Assembly: GCA_020832225.1 (NCBI GenBank)
Contig: JAFIFA010000044.1
Span: 1-43,025 of the forward strand
Source: Balneolaceae bacterium
GTDB lineage: Bacteria; Bacteroidota; Rhodothermia; Balneolales; Balneolaceae
DNA length: 43,025 bases
Direction: 5' to 3'
Positions 8,109 through 16,841 of the stretch are shown piece after piece. Each line of letters starts with the position of its first letter. Position 1 is the stretch's first letter. The notes under the pieces were generated by a model that worked only from the letters and a program-made list of their open reading frames with translations, ran no database searches and was not told the DNA's origin. The translations under genes were made by a program, and so were the position numbers.

Positions 8109-8298
8109 AAAATCAACCGATCATAACACCCCAAGGTGCCTCTACTGTGGACAGCAGGCGGGAATTGTCTGGGTTCACGGGCACGGACAGTGCGCAGCCT
8201 GCGGAGTCAATACAGAAGAGTGCTGTAGCGGAGAGAGATGTCAGACTCAAGAGCCAAATGAAATGACTTTTGAAAGAGGTGTTGACCCATTTGGTTGA
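8101..8298 (+). CDS. Mini zinc-ribbon protein
   Basis: A 65-residue protein starting at GTG inside the end of the MBL-fold gene (GTGACTAA overlap), which implies translational coupling. It contains two metal-binding knuckles, CLYCGQQAG and CAACGVN, with the spacing of a zinc ribbon, followed by a Cys-rich TEECCSGERCQT stretch and an acidic tail. The family is not recognised. Its tight coupling suggests that it works with or downstream of the hydrolase, but that is inference. Balneolota and Bacteroidota genomes often have comparable very short zinc-ribbon proteins. Confidence 0.65.
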   Translation: MTKKSTDHNTPRCLYCGQQAGIVWVHGHGQCAACGVNTEECCSGERCQTQEPNEMTFERGVDPFG

Positions 8299-8473
8299 CA
8301 CCCGACATAGTAAATACCACCCCTTCAATCACCTCCCGGTTTACATAGCATTTTCCCGTGATTCTGCCTACAAAGGAGAACACCCTCCATTTTTTAAACA
8401 ATTGGCAGAAAGTTGAATAGCATTCAATCTTCAAATTTCGTTAGTTACTTAATTAATTCGATAAGAAGTGGCC

Positions 8474-8692
8474 ATGGATACTAAAAGCGCAAAAATAGAA
8501 CTTGCAAAACTAATTCTTGAAATTGAGGATCCATCTCTCATTAATAAAATTCACCAGCTTCTTATGGATGAAGCCAGCACATTCAGGAAAAGCTTGACCA
8601 TCAACGAACAAGAGGAAATTGAACTCGGACTTGAACAGCTGGACCGGGGAGATCGCATTGCTTTTGAAGATTTCCTGAAAATAGTCTCCTGA
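8474..8692 (+). CDS. Orphan antitoxin-like protein (addiction module component)
   Basis: A 72-residue protein with the layout of small antitoxins paired with RelE/ParE toxins: an N-terminal helical region (SAKIELAKLILEIEDPSLINKIHQLL) and the typical tail EEIELGLEQLDRGDRIAFEDFLK. The ATG at 8474 is chosen over the GTG at 8468 because an AAGAAG stretch lies about 6 bases upstream. No toxin gene follows: only a 20-codon frame (8697-8759) lies between it and the convergent PAP2 gene. It is therefore a second antitoxin-like gene in the window without a partner. Confidence 0.6.
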   Translation: MDTKSAKIELAKLILEIEDPSLINKIHQLLMDEASTFRKSLTINEQEEIELGLEQLDRGDRIAFEDFLKIVS

Positions 8693-8783
8693 TCCGGTGA
8701 AATTCTATCAGAATCCTGATAGAATTAAAAAAGAGATCAATAAGCGATTTCAAAAGTAGTTCAAAGATATCGGAGAAGACAGA

Positions 8784-9863
8784 TCAAAAATTCAGGCTCA
8801 GGCTTACTCCGCTGCCATCTCCCCCAACCCATGGCGCAACCGCTACGGATGATCGCTCTGTTTGACTCTGCCTGCGCTCTCCCCTCATCTCACCATTACG
8901 GTGAAACCGTCTGAAGTAGGAGACTCCGGCTATCGTGAGTCCGGCCGCTGCACCTACGATCGTATCGGAGACGAAGTGTCTGCCGTCTGACACCCTGGAT
9001 GCAGAGATGTAGGTGGCGTATGAGAGTGCTCCGGCCTGAAGGGTAATTCCCGTAATCCTGGATCGCCTTGTTGCATCTTCTCCCCAGACATACCTACCGC
9101 CGATCGCCATTGCGGTGTACCCGAAAAGAGCAAACGAGTTAGAGCTGTGCCCCGAATAGAAACTCTTTCGGCCATCGTCCAGAAGGTCTTGTGCTTCAGA
9201 GGGGTCATCGGCAAGCGGCCTGTCCCGGAAATCGCTGCAGAACGGCTCAAACTCCTCTCCTGTCAGATCCGGACAGTGGAAGCGGAGTGCCCGTTCCCTA
9301 AAGTCGGGGCGAAGCCGGGCAAAGACCGGTTTAAGGAGCTCCGTTATCGCAGCATTTACCGCAACCGCTTCAGCATATCCCACAAAGGTTTGATGGATCC
9401 GTTGAGATGACCCCCTCCCGTTTCTCTGCTCCATCCACTCCATACCAATCAGGAAACCGCCACTAACCGCAATCGACCTGTGAATAAGGTACTCCGGCAC
9501 CGATTCACCTACATCCTGCTCAAGGTAGGTTCTGTTCAGTTTGTCTGAATCGAAGAGATCCAGCAGGTTTTCCGGATCATAGGTGGGGCCGATCATCGAG
9601 TTGCTTCGCGGTTCAAGATCTTTCCCGATCAGATATCCGGTAAACCCGGCAGTGACAATGGCGTAATCGAGAAGGTATCTGCGGGTCCACCAGCCTGAGT
9701 CACCCCGGTCGAATGCAATATCGGCTGCATCAAATTCGCTGAAATTGGCATCTATTGCGAGTTTGTTCCCCGAGTGAAAGCCATTCAGATTCTGCGCGTG
9801 TGATGCAGTAGCGATCATCATCAAAAGAAAAACTAATGTAGCTCCTGTGGTTAAACGACTCAT
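8784..9863 (-). CDS. PAP2-family phosphatase, exported or membrane-bound
   Basis: A 359-residue type 2 phosphatidic acid phosphatase family protein with all three signature motifs: Lys178-x6-Arg185-Pro186 (KPVFARLRP), Ser237-Gly238-His239 (FYSGHSS) and Ser289-Arg290-x5-His296-x3-Asp300 (SRVSDGRHFVSD). An N-terminal signal peptide ends SHAQ at residue 24. Hydrophobic stretches surround the motifs. It likely dephosphorylates a lipid phosphate or pyrophosphate (undecaprenyl pyrophosphate or phosphatidic acid) at the periplasmic face. The final NGEMRGERRQSQTERSSVAV to LSLNF stretch resembles a short outer-membrane-type end, as in other signal-peptide PAP2 proteins of this group. Confidence 0.85.
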   Translation of the reverse strand: MSRLTTGATLVFLLMMIATASHAQNLNGFHSGNKLAIDANFSEFDAADIAFDRGDSGWWTRRYLLDYAIVTAGFTGYLIGKDLEPRSNSMIGPTYDPENLLDLFDSDKLNRTYLEQDVGESVPEYLIHRSIAVSGGFLIGMEWMEQRNGRGSSQRIHQTFVGYAEAVAVNAAITELLKPVFARLRPDFRERALRFHCPDLTGEEFEPFCSDFRDRPLADDPSEAQDLLDDGRKSFYSGHSSNSFALFGYTAMAIGGRYVWGEDATRRSRITGITLQAGALSYATYISASRVSDGRHFVSDTIVGAAAGLTIAGVSYFRRFHRNGEMRGERRQSQTERSSVAVAPWVGGDGSGVSLSLNF

Positions 9864-10174
9864 TATTCTTTATTGGTTATAATTTCGTAAAGCATATAAT
9901 TATTAAACTGCTAATGTATTGGAAAATATCAAATCGATTGCAGAATGTTGTCTATTGGTACTTTTCTTCAAGCTGATTGATCACTTTGCGCTTCAACATT
10001 CTACGATGTCAGTTTTTCAGAAACCACTAACTACCAATTTTGCCAGAGTAGGTTCAGCGCGTATAAAAAAGACCTTTTCTGTTCCACAGGACTCATCAAT
10101 ATGAGGATCTCATTTTCCGATTGCTATTCTCCTCTTTTTTAAGAAATATATTTCAGCAAGAATGGACAGAGATT
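9864..10174. other. Intergenic region between divergent genes, no gene seen
   Basis: About 310 AT-rich bases between the PAP2 gene and the membrane protein gene. A 61-codon TTG-start frame here has no recognisable features and is not called. No repeat module or hairpin was recognised; promoters for both flanking genes are presumed. Confidence 0.5.
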
Positions 10175-10639
10175 ATGATAAATAGTGAATTCAGATTAAC
10201 ACCGAAGCTGTTATTGATTAGATTCTGGAATGGGGCTTTGGGGATCCTTCTTTTCATCGTTTTATGCTACCACCTTTTCAGATTTACACATTATTCCATC
10301 GAAATACTTTACTTAATTTACGCCACCGTTTTTGGATTTTTCGCTATAGAAAGTATCGGCAAGGCAGTCGGGTTATTCAATCTCACCTATCCTGTTTTGA
10401 CGATTGACAACAGCGGTATCGCAACCGATGGAACCCTTTGGAGAGAGAACGTCCAGTGGGATGAGGTAGAGTCCGTGAAGCTGGGTAGAAAAAAGATTTT
10501 GTTCGAATTATCCGGAAGTATCAAGAGTAAACAGATGGATATTCCGAGGCAGCTAAGAAAATTTTCTCCACAACTGCACAGTGAACTTTCCCGTCGAAGC
10601 CGTGAACAAGGGTTTGAATACAGACAGCTTCAGTCATAA
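10175..10639 (+). CDS. Two-span membrane protein of unknown function
   Basis: A 154-residue protein with two hydrophobic segments near the N-terminus (about 15-35, GALGILLFIVLCYHLF, and about 42-62, EILYLIYATVFGFFAIES). A soluble C-terminal half follows (LTIDNSGIATDGTLWRENV, WDEVESVKL) that resembles the PH-like domains of small bacterial membrane proteins. The ATG at 10175 is preferred over a TTG 18 codons upstream. No partner or function is recognised. It is followed by the P1 peptidase gene after a gap of 125 bases. Confidence 0.55.
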   Translation: MINSEFRLTPKLLLIRFWNGALGILLFIVLCYHLFRFTHYSIEILYLIYATVFGFFAIESIGKAVGLFNLTYPVLTIDNSGIATDGTLWRENVQWDEVESVKLGRKKILFELSGSIKSKQMDIPRQLRKFSPQLHSELSRRSREQGFEYRQLQS

Positions 10640-10764
10640 CAGTCAACTAAAAATGGGTATTTCGAATGTTGGACAAAACAACCGTTCAGAAATATGTTGA
10701 AGAAGAGATTGAGGGGAGTAAAAGGCTCTTATTCTTAAAATTCAGTTATCACAACAGTTTAACT

Positions 10765-11949
10765 ATGAAACAGATTCTACTCCTTTTCATCTTTGTTTTC
10801 ACATCAACAACCTTCACTTTTGCCCAAGACCGCGAACGTGTCCGCGATCTCGGCATCAATCCCGGTATTCTCACCCCGGGTTCACTGAACGCCATCACGG
10901 ATGTTGATGGCGTGAAGGTGGGCCACAAAACGGTGATTGAGGGTGACAACATACGGACCGGCGTCACAGCTATTCTGCCTCATGATGGCAATCTCTTTCG
11001 CAGCCGCGTTCCTGCAGCGGTCTATGTTGGCAATGGATTTGGCAAGGCGCTCGGTTTCACTCAGGTACAGGAGCTGGGTGAGCTGGAGACACCCCTTGCC
11101 CTCACCAACACCCTAAGCATTTTCAACGCGGCACACGGAGTAGCCGATTATGTACTGAACCTTCCGGGAAATGAGAATGTGCGGTCGGTGAATCCCGTAG
11201 TTGGCGAAACGAATGACGGCTACCTGAACGACATCCGGGCTCGCGTCATCACCATTGAGGATGTCCATGAAGCGATAGAGCAGGCTGCAAGCGGACCGGT
11301 TGCCGAGGGAAATGTGGGAGCCGGAACCGGAACCCGCGCTCTTGGCTTTAAAGCCGGTATCGGAACCTCCTCGCGCGTACTACCGTCCGATCGCGGAGGC
11401 TATACCGTAGGCGTTCTGGTACAATCAAACTTCGGGGGCATCCTCACCATTAATGGTGCCCCGGTGGGTGAAGAGCTTGGTAATCACTTTATGGCCGGTG
11501 AGGTGCCCTACGAGCTGGCGATGAATTCCGGCACTACAGATTCCGAAGAGTACGATTTTGACGTTGACGGCTCCATCATGATTGTGGTAGCTACAGACGC
11601 ACCGGCAACCTCACGAAACCTGGAGCGCCTCGCCAAACGGGCGTTCATGTCGCTTTCCAAAGTGGGCGGCTTCGCCTCCAACGGCAGCGGCGACTATGTA
11701 ATCGCATTCTCCACCCATCCCGATGTGCGCAGAGACCTCGATGATGGCGGGGATATCGAATCAAAGCGTGAACTGAGCAATGCCGCAATGACCCCACTCT
11801 TTCTCGCAGCGGTTGAAGCGACCGAAGAAGCGATTCTCAACTCCATATTCATGGCCGAAACGATGCAGGGCGACCGTGGAAACGAGATGGAGGGAATTCC
11901 CGTGGATGAGGTGATGGAGATTCTCAGGAAATATAATGCGATCAGGTAG
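10765..11949 (+). CDS. P1 (DmpA-type) aminopeptidase family protein
   Basis: A 394-residue protein of the S58/P1 family (DmpA L-aminopeptidase D-Ala-esterase/amidase, BapA). These are self-processing enzymes that split between Gly and Ser to give a new N-terminal nucleophile. The likely processing site is Gly269-Ser270 in VDGSIMIVVATDAP, as in DmpA. Upstream motifs DLGINPGILTPGSLNAITDV, GVTAILPHDG and GNVGAGTGTRALGFKAGIGT are all typical. A clear signal peptide (FTFAQ, residues 1-21) starting at the ATG at 10765 argues for this start and against a 33-codon upstream extension. It likely removes D- or beta-residues from small peptides in the periplasm. Confidence 0.88.
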   Translation: MKQILLLFIFVFTSTTFTFAQDRERVRDLGINPGILTPGSLNAITDVDGVKVGHKTVIEGDNIRTGVTAILPHDGNLFRSRVPAAVYVGNGFGKALGFTQVQELGELETPLALTNTLSIFNAAHGVADYVLNLPGNENVRSVNPVVGETNDGYLNDIRARVITIEDVHEAIEQAASGPVAEGNVGAGTGTRALGFKAGIGTSSRVLPSDRGGYTVGVLVQSNFGGILTINGAPVGEELGNHFMAGEVPYELAMNSGTTDSEEYDFDVDGSIMIVVATDAPATSRNLERLAKRAFMSLSKVGGFASNGSGDYVIAFSTHPDVRRDLDDGGDIESKRELSNAAMTPLFLAAVEATEEAILNSIFMAETMQGDRGNEMEGIPVDEVMEILRKYNAIR

Positions 11950-12169
11950 GGACTCACCCCCTGTCCCCCTCTCTGCGCGCTTGCCTCGTTCGCTGGACGC
12001 GAACTGGCAAACTCGCAAAGAGGGGGAACTCCTTGGCAAAATTTTAGGCTTATAAAGATCTTTATGCCAGTATGGATTTAGTTTCGAAGTTCCCCCTCTA
12101 TACAAGGTTGTTCACACGCCGTTCAGGCGTGTAGAACGGCCACGTAGAGAGGGGGACAGGGGGTGAGTA
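11950..12169. mobile_element. MITE-like element with 24/25 terminal inverted repeats
   Basis: A roughly 220-base stretch is bounded by inverted repeats: GGACTCACCCCCTGTCCCC... at 11950-11974 and the complementary ...GGGGACAGGGGGTGAGTAC at 12146-12169. The arms match at about 24 of 25 positions. Inside lie further hairpins: TTGCC-TC-GTTCGC-TGGAC-GCGAAC-TGGCAA near the left end and ACACGCC-GTTCA-GGCGTGT near the right. No coding capacity is seen. It fills the gap between the convergent P1 peptidase and GNAT genes, leaving only the stop codons outside. Terminal arms, internal hairpins and lack of genes fit a non-autonomous element; target-site duplications were not resolved. Confidence 0.6.
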
Positions 12170-12173
12170 CCCC

Positions 12174-12629
12174 TCAAATCTCCTCAAAAATCTTATAATA
12201 AGTCTCCGACATCCCCAGGCTGGTGTAAGTTTTCTGGGCGACGCGGTTCTCTTTCTCCACATAGAGTCGGAATCCGCAGACATCGGGTTTCTCTTCCGCC
12301 ATCTCTTTGATGGCCCGATACATCTTTCGGTAAACGCCCTTTCTCCGAAACTCCTTTACCACGTAGACGCTCTGAATCCACCAGATCAAACCGTTTCGCC
12401 AATCGCTCCACTCGAAAGTGATCATCAGGGTGGCGATTACTTCCTCACCTGATTCTGCAACGATATAGAAGCCATACTCAGGTTTTGAAAAGAGAGATTT
12501 CACGCCCGGTTCAATCTCTTCGCGTTTCAGCCTCTTCCCTTCCGTCTCCATCGCCATCGCGATGTTGAAATCAGCAATCTTGGATGCATCATCCGGAATG
12601 GCTTTTCGAACCTTGATCGGCTTATCCAT
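12174..12629 (-). CDS. GNAT family N-acetyltransferase
   Basis: A 151-residue acetyltransferase of the GNAT fold, which transfers an acetyl group from acetyl-CoA to an amine. The acetyl-CoA loop is visible as VVKEFRRKGVYRKMYRAIKE (about 90-109), preceded by the WWIQSVYV strand and followed by GFRLYVEKENRVAQKTYTSLGM, a typical C-terminal half. The substrate is unknown. It lies 16 bases after the UppP-like gene on the same strand, so the two are probably cotranscribed. The downstream side is the MITE-like element. Confidence 0.85.
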   Translation of the reverse strand: MDKPIKVRKAIPDDASKIADFNIAMAMETEGKRLKREEIEPGVKSLFSKPEYGFYIVAESGEEVIATLMITFEWSDWRNGLIWWIQSVYVVKEFRRKGVYRKMYRAIKEMAEEKPDVCGFRLYVEKENRVAQKTYTSLGMSETYYKIFEEI

Positions 12630-12645
12630 ATATCAATATGTTTAG

Positions 12646-13509
12646 TTACAGAATGCCCTGCAGCGATGCCACCGCGACAACAATGGCCAGCAGCCAGAGA
12701 TAGTAGGAGAATACCCGGAAGTTGGCGCGATAGAGAAGGTGGATCACAACTTTGAGGGCAAAGATCCCCACCACAGCTGAGACAACAAAACCGGTAAATA
12801 TTGCACCCCACCCGAGGGTGATGGTGCCTCCATAGCCAAACACCTCAATCGCCTGAAGAAGGGTTGCACCCAAAATGGTTGGGAAGGCGATAAAGAAGCT
12901 GTATTCAGCCGCCCAGCGTCGCTGCATCCCTGCAAAGAGGGCAAATGCGATCGTCATACCGCTGCGGCTCAATCCGGGCATGAGGGCAAGCGCCTGACCA
13001 ACACCAATAATAATGGCGATCCAAATGCCGATCTGCCGAAGTCCGACTTTTCGGGGCGGCAGGATATCGGTCCACCAAAGAATAATTCCCGTGATGGTGA
13101 GTGTACCGCTCATAATCAGCGGATTTGCGAACACCCCTTCAAACATCGCCTTGAGCGGAAACCCGATAGCTCCGGTAACAAATACGGAGAGCAGGCCGTA
13201 AAAAGTGAGCCGGCGGTAGAGGTCACCTTTAGGGGTTTTCTCTCCCGTTTTCCACTCCCAGAAGCCGAGAATGGTATTGCGGATGTAGGCTGTAAGGCTG
13301 TCTTTAAAGACATATGCGATGGAGATCAGAGTCCCGACATGCACAACGAGATCGAAGAGAATCATCTCCGGTGAATCGGGGTCAGGAATTACAATTCCCT
13401 GACTGATCAGAAAGTGCTGCATCAGTGCAAGGTGGCTTGTTGAGCTCACCGGAAAAAACATAAAGATTCCCTGGATAATACCCAGCAGAATCGCAACCCA
13501 TATCGCCAT
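12646..13509 (-). CDS. uppP: Divergent undecaprenyl-diphosphate phosphatase (UppP/BacA) homologue
   Basis: A 287-residue polytopic membrane protein of the UppP (BacA) family, which recycles the undecaprenyl carrier for peptidoglycan and related polymers. PVSSTSH (Ser23 and His26, equivalent to Ser27 and His30 of Escherichia coli) and the second motif PGLSRSGMT are intact. In the first motif the usual (E/Q)xxxE reads Q13-G-I-F-M17, so the second acidic residue (Glu21 in E. coli) is Met. That residue matters for activity in E. coli, so this protein may be a divergent subfamily with altered chemistry or substrate. The gene probably forms an operon with the GNAT gene. Confidence 0.85.
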   Translation of the reverse strand: MAIWVAILLGIIQGIFMFFPVSSTSHLALMQHFLISQGIVIPDPDSPEMILFDLVVHVGTLISIAYVFKDSLTAYIRNTILGFWEWKTGEKTPKGDLYRRLTFYGLLSVFVTGAIGFPLKAMFEGVFANPLIMSGTLTITGIILWWTDILPPRKVGLRQIGIWIAIIIGVGQALALMPGLSRSGMTIAFALFAGMQRRWAAEYSFFIAFPTILGATLLQAIEVFGYGGTITLGWGAIFTGFVVSAVVGIFALKVVIHLLYRANFRVFSYYLWLLAIVVAVASLQGIL

Positions 13510-13612
13510 GAAGCTAATCTCTTAATTCAACAGCACTTTATGCTGTCTTTGTCAATTTGAAGCCTCAATGATAAGGAATAAATCACTCACTCCATGAAGT
13601 TGAGTATAAATT

Positions 13613-13978
13613 CTACTCAGTCGGCTCCAAATCCTCAAGCTGCTCCTCAGTAAACATCTTCGATTTAATCATAAATCGTACTCCAAGCGGAATCTCAATC
13701 GAGAAACTGGAACCACGTCCCGGTTTTACATCCAGAGTGAGCTGCATATGCTTCCAATACTCAAACTGGTCTTTGGCCATATAGAAAGGTGCCCCGTAAA
13801 CTTCACCCAGTTTTACATCGCTCTTCCCCACACGAAACTGCCCTGCTTTGTAACACATGGGCGATGAACCGTCACAACAACCTCCGCTTTGGTGAAACAT
13901 TAACTCACCATGCTTTTCACGCAGCTCATCCATTACTTTTTTAGCGTCGTCGGTAATTAAGACTCTTTTAACAGACAT
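13613..13978 (-). CDS. DUF779-family protein
   Basis: A 121-residue soluble protein of the DUF779 family, recognised by HQSGGCCDGSSPMCY (Cys34, Cys35, Cys42) and the central GEVYGAPFYMAKDQFEYWKH region followed by an IEIPLGVRFMIKSKMF strand. DUF779 genes typically sit beside aldehyde dehydrogenases of the ExaC/AldB type, as here. The function of the family is not established; the Cys cluster suggests metal or redox chemistry. It lies downstream of adh on the same strand after a 78-base gap that contains a hairpin, so it may be expressed at a different level. Confidence 0.88.
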   Translation of the reverse strand: MSVKRVLITDDAKKVMDELREKHGELMFHQSGGCCDGSSPMCYKAGQFRVGKSDVKLGEVYGAPFYMAKDQFEYWKHMQLTLDVKPGRGSSFSIEIPLGVRFMIKSKMFTEEQLEDLEPTE

Positions 13979-14014
13979 GAGATCACAAATTTATTCGTCA
14001 TTTCGTATGAAACA

Positions 14015-14038
14015 TGGCCCGATACGGTGATCGGGCCA
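14015..14038 (-). terminator. Hairpin between adh and the DUF779 gene
   Basis: TGGCCCGAT-N6-ATCGGGCCA forms a perfect 9-bp stem with a 6-base loop. Transcripts reading leftward through adh meet TGTTTC after it, a weak U-tract. It may act as a partial terminator or processing site between adh and the downstream DUF779 gene. Confidence 0.6.
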
Positions 14039-14056
14039 CATTTTTCATTCATCTTC

Positions 14057-15085
14057 CTATGCTATTTCAAGAACCATTCGTCCCTCAATTTTATTGGCTC
14101 TCATTTCATCAATCACACCATTGATATCATTGATTTTTGCAGAGTGAATATTTGACTTCACTTTTCCTTCTGTGGCAAAATCAATCGACTCCTGCAGATC
14201 CTTGCGCGTTCCAACTATCGATCCGCGAATTGTGATTCTGTTCAGTACAGCGTTGAAAATATCCAGTTCAAAGCTGCCGGGTGGCAAACCATTCATGGCG
14301 AGTGTACCTTTGCGCCTAAGCGTTGAGAGTGCTTGCTGAAACGCCTGAGGAGCCACGGCAGTCACCAGGGCTCCATGCATTCCGCCGGTCTCTTTTTTCA
14401 AATATTCTCCGGGATCTTCTTCCATTGCGTTTACGGTCAGGTCGGCTCCAAGTCGCTTTGCAAGGTTCAGTTTGTCGTCTGCAATATCGATTGCTGCAAC
14501 ATGCATCCCCATCGCTTTAGCATATTGAACGGCCAGATGCCCTAACCCACCAATTCCTGAAATAGCAACCCATTCACCTGGTTTAGTTTCAGTCTCTTTC
14601 AACCCCTTATATACGGTAACACCAGCACATAAGATCGGTGCCATCTCCATGAAGTTTACATTGGATGGAAGGTGGCCAACATATCTGGGGTCGGCTAGTA
14701 CATACTCTGCATAACCTCCGTCTACACTATAACCGGCATTCTCCTGATCTTCACAGAGAGTCTCCCAGCCTGTTATGCAGTGATCGCATGTTCCGCAGGC
14801 AGAATAGAGCCACGGGACCCCAACGGCATCTCCCTCTTTTACGTTTTTAACGTTTTTGCCCTTTGCCGCCACATACCCAACACCTTCGTGACCGGGAATA
14901 AGGGGTAGTTTCGGTTTTACCGGCCAGTCTCCGTCAATAGCGTGAAGGTCTGTATGGCAGACACCGCTCGCTTTCACCTTGACCAGAATTTCATTTTCAC
15001 CCGGCTCTTTCACGGGCATCTCCTCAATTTGCAGCGGTTTGCCAAACTCTCTTGCAACAGCTGCTTTCATCGTTTTTGGTAACAT
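14057..15085 (-). CDS. adhP: Zinc-dependent alcohol dehydrogenase (AdhP-like)
   Basis: A 342-residue medium-chain dehydrogenase of the AdhP type, converting primary alcohols such as ethanol to aldehydes with NAD. The catalytic zinc ligands Cys43 (GVCHTD), His66-Glu67 (GHEGVG) and Cys153, the structural zinc Cys97, Cys100, Cys103 and Cys111 (CGTCDHC..), and the dinucleotide-binding GIGGLG (177-182) are all visible. The start at 15085 has GAGGTG about 6 bases upstream; a frame starting 14 codons earlier is less likely. It forms a block with the aldehyde dehydrogenase upstream and DUF779 downstream, separated by hairpins. The product of this step is the substrate of the aldehyde dehydrogenase. 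Confidence 0.92.
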   Translation of the reverse strand: MLPKTMKAAVAREFGKPLQIEEMPVKEPGENEILVKVKASGVCHTDLHAIDGDWPVKPKLPLIPGHEGVGYVAAKGKNVKNVKEGDAVGVPWLYSACGTCDHCITGWETLCEDQENAGYSVDGGYAEYVLADPRYVGHLPSNVNFMEMAPILCAGVTVYKGLKETETKPGEWVAISGIGGLGHLAVQYAKAMGMHVAAIDIADDKLNLAKRLGADLTVNAMEEDPGEYLKKETGGMHGALVTAVAPQAFQQALSTLRRKGTLAMNGLPPGSFELDIFNAVLNRITIRGSIVGTRKDLQESIDFATEGKVKSNIHSAKINDINGVIDEMRANKIEGRMVLEIA

Positions 15086-15110
15086 AGTCACACCTCGATT
15101 TTTGTATTTA

Positions 15111-15141
15111 AAAGAATCCCCGGCCAAACTGCACCGGGGAT
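15111..15141 (-). terminator. Rho-independent terminator after the aldehyde dehydrogenase
   Basis: On the minus strand ATCCCCGG-N10-CCGGGGAT forms an 8-bp stem followed by TCTTTT, between the stop of the aldehyde dehydrogenase gene and adh. It would separate the two genes into partly independent transcripts. Confidence 0.7.
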
Positions 15142-15155
15142 GGATTTGGGGCTCT

Positions 15156-16658
15156 TTAGAAGAATCCTAATGCTTTCTTATCGTATGAGATCAGCATGTT
15201 CTTCGTCTGCTGGTAGTGATCCAGCATCATCTTATGATTCTCACGACCAAATCCGGACTTCTTATAGCCTCCGAAGGCTGCATGCGCCGGATAGGCGTGA
15301 TAACAGTTCACCCATACGCGCCCTGCTTTAATCGCACGCGGAACCTGATAGAGTTGATGGGCATCTCGTGTCCATACACCGGCTCCAAGGCCATAGAGCG
15401 TGTCATTGGAGATTGAAATCGCTTCATCCACATCCTTGAATGTGGTTAATGATGAAACGGGGCCAAAAATCTCCTCCTGAAATACCCGCATCTTGTTGTT
15501 ACCTGTAAAAATGGTTGGCTGTACATAATATCCGCCAGAGATACCGTTTGCTCCCATATCGGCGCGATCACCGCCAACCAGAACCTTGGCTCCCTCTTCA
15601 CGTCCAACCTCAAAATAGTTCAGAATCTTCTCAAACTGATCGCTGGAGGCCTGTGCGCCAACCATCGTCTCCGTATCGAGGGGGTGTCCCATTTTGATCT
15701 TCTTCACACGTTCAACCACCTTTTCGGTGAACTCCTCGGCAATAGACTCCTGTACCAGGATTCTTGAAGGACAGGTGCAGACTTCACCCTGATTCAGGGC
15801 AAACATTGCGGCACCTTCCAGCACTTTGTCGAAGTACTCATCATCGGCATCCATTACGCTTTCAAAGAAGACATTCGGACTCTTGCCGCCCAGTTCCAGC
15901 GTAACCGGAATAATATTCTCGGATGCGTACTGCATGATCAATCGTCCGGTAGTAGTCTCTCCGGTGAATGCCAGCTTACCGATTCGTTCGGAGGTTGCCA
16001 GTGCCTGACCCGCTTCTGGGCCAAAACCGTTTACAACATTGAGTACACCCGGTGGCAGCACATCGGCAATCAGTTCCATCATCACCATAATACTCGTTGG
16101 CGTCTGTTCGGCAGGTTTTACTATGGTGCAGTTTCCGGCAGCCAGTGCAGGGGCAATTTTCCATGTTGCCATCAGCAGCGGGAAATTCCATGGTATGATC
16201 TGTCCCACTACACCGATTGGCTCCGGCAGGTTGATGCTGACGGTATGGGCATCATGTTCAGATATACCTCCCTCCTGCGTACGTATTGCCGCTGCGAAAT
16301 AGCGATAGTGATCAACGGCCAGCGGAAGATCGGCATTCAGGGTTTCGCGGATTGGCTTACCATTTTCGATCGTCTCCACCCTGGCCAGATACTCCAGATT
16401 CTCCTCCATGATGTCGGCAATCTTCAGAAGCATCGAACTGCGCTCAGCAGCTGAAGAGCTGTTCCATGATGGTGCTGCTTTGTGGGCTGCATCAAGCGCT
16501 TTGTTGATATCAGCCTCACCTGATCTTGCTACTTTGGTGAATGGTTTACCATCAACGGGTGAAATGTTGTCGAAATACTCTCCGTCAACCGGCGGTACAA
16601 ATTTGCCGCCGATAAAGTTGTCATATTTACTTTTGAATTCAGGGCGTTCATGTAACAT
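15156..16658 (-). CDS. NAD-dependent aldehyde dehydrogenase (ExaC/AldB type)
   Basis: A 500-residue aldehyde dehydrogenase that oxidises aldehydes to carboxylic acids with NAD(P). The catalytic Glu255 ([11 protein letters not shown]) and nucleophile Cys294 ([11 protein letters not shown]) are present, with [21 protein letters not shown] and [11 protein letters not shown] for cofactor binding. GEVCTCPSR and the C-terminal YDKKALGFF match the ExaC/AldB acetaldehyde dehydrogenase group. An AAGGAG ribosome site lies 9 bases before the start. It is divergent from the araC gene, and DUF779 and adhP follow downstream. Together these suggest growth on, or detoxification of, ethanol or similar short alcohols. 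Confidence 0.94.
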   Translation of the reverse strand: MLHERPEFKSKYDNFIGGKFVPPVDGEYFDNISPVDGKPFTKVARSGEADINKALDAAHKAAPSWNSSSAAERSSMLLKIADIMEENLEYLARVETIENGKPIRETLNADLPLAVDHYRYFAAAIRTQEGGISEHDAHTVSINLPEPIGVVGQIIPWNFPLLMATWKIAPALAAGNCTIVKPAEQTPTSIMVMMELIADVLPPGVLNVVNGFGPEAGQALATSERIGKLAFTGETTTGRLIMQYASENIIPVTLELGGKSPNVFFESVMDADDEYFDKVLEGAAMFALNQGEVCTCPSRILVQESIAEEFTEKVVERVKKIKMGHPLDTETMVGAQASSDQFEKILNYFEVGREEGAKVLVGGDRADMGANGISGGYYVQPTIFTGNNKMRVFQEEIFGPVSSLTTFKDVDEAISISNDTLYGLGAGVWTRDAHQLYQVPRAIKAGRVWVNCYHAYPAHAAFGGYKKSGFGRENHKMMLDHYQQTKNMLISYDKKALGFF

Positions 16659-16683
16659 TTGAGACTCCTTCTTTTAATGTTGA

Positions 16684-16698
16684 ATTGATACAATCAAT
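16684..16698. promoter_or_regulatory. Dyad in the aldehyde dehydrogenase-araC divergent promoter region
   Basis: ATTGAT-ACA-ATCAAT is a perfect 6-bp dyad with a 3-base centre, 26 bases upstream of the aldehyde dehydrogenase start and 143 bases before the araC start. A regulator binding here could control both genes. AraC-type proteins more often bind direct repeats, so the dyad may belong to another factor or be chance. Confidence 0.35.
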
Positions 16699-16841
16699 CT
16701 GTTATTAAAAGCGCTTCCAATCTCGTCTTCTATTCTCAAAAAATTGCTCTATCCTATCAATTTTGAAATAGTGACGCCGTTAACTATAATGAATAGCGGA
16801 CTGTAGCTTTCCCGCTTTTGCCAAAAACTTCATTAAAAGCC

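Noticed and set aside
8697-8759. 20-codon frame after the second antitoxin as a toxin remnant
   Set aside because: Its peptide does not show convincing RelE or ParE residues, so it is noted only as context.
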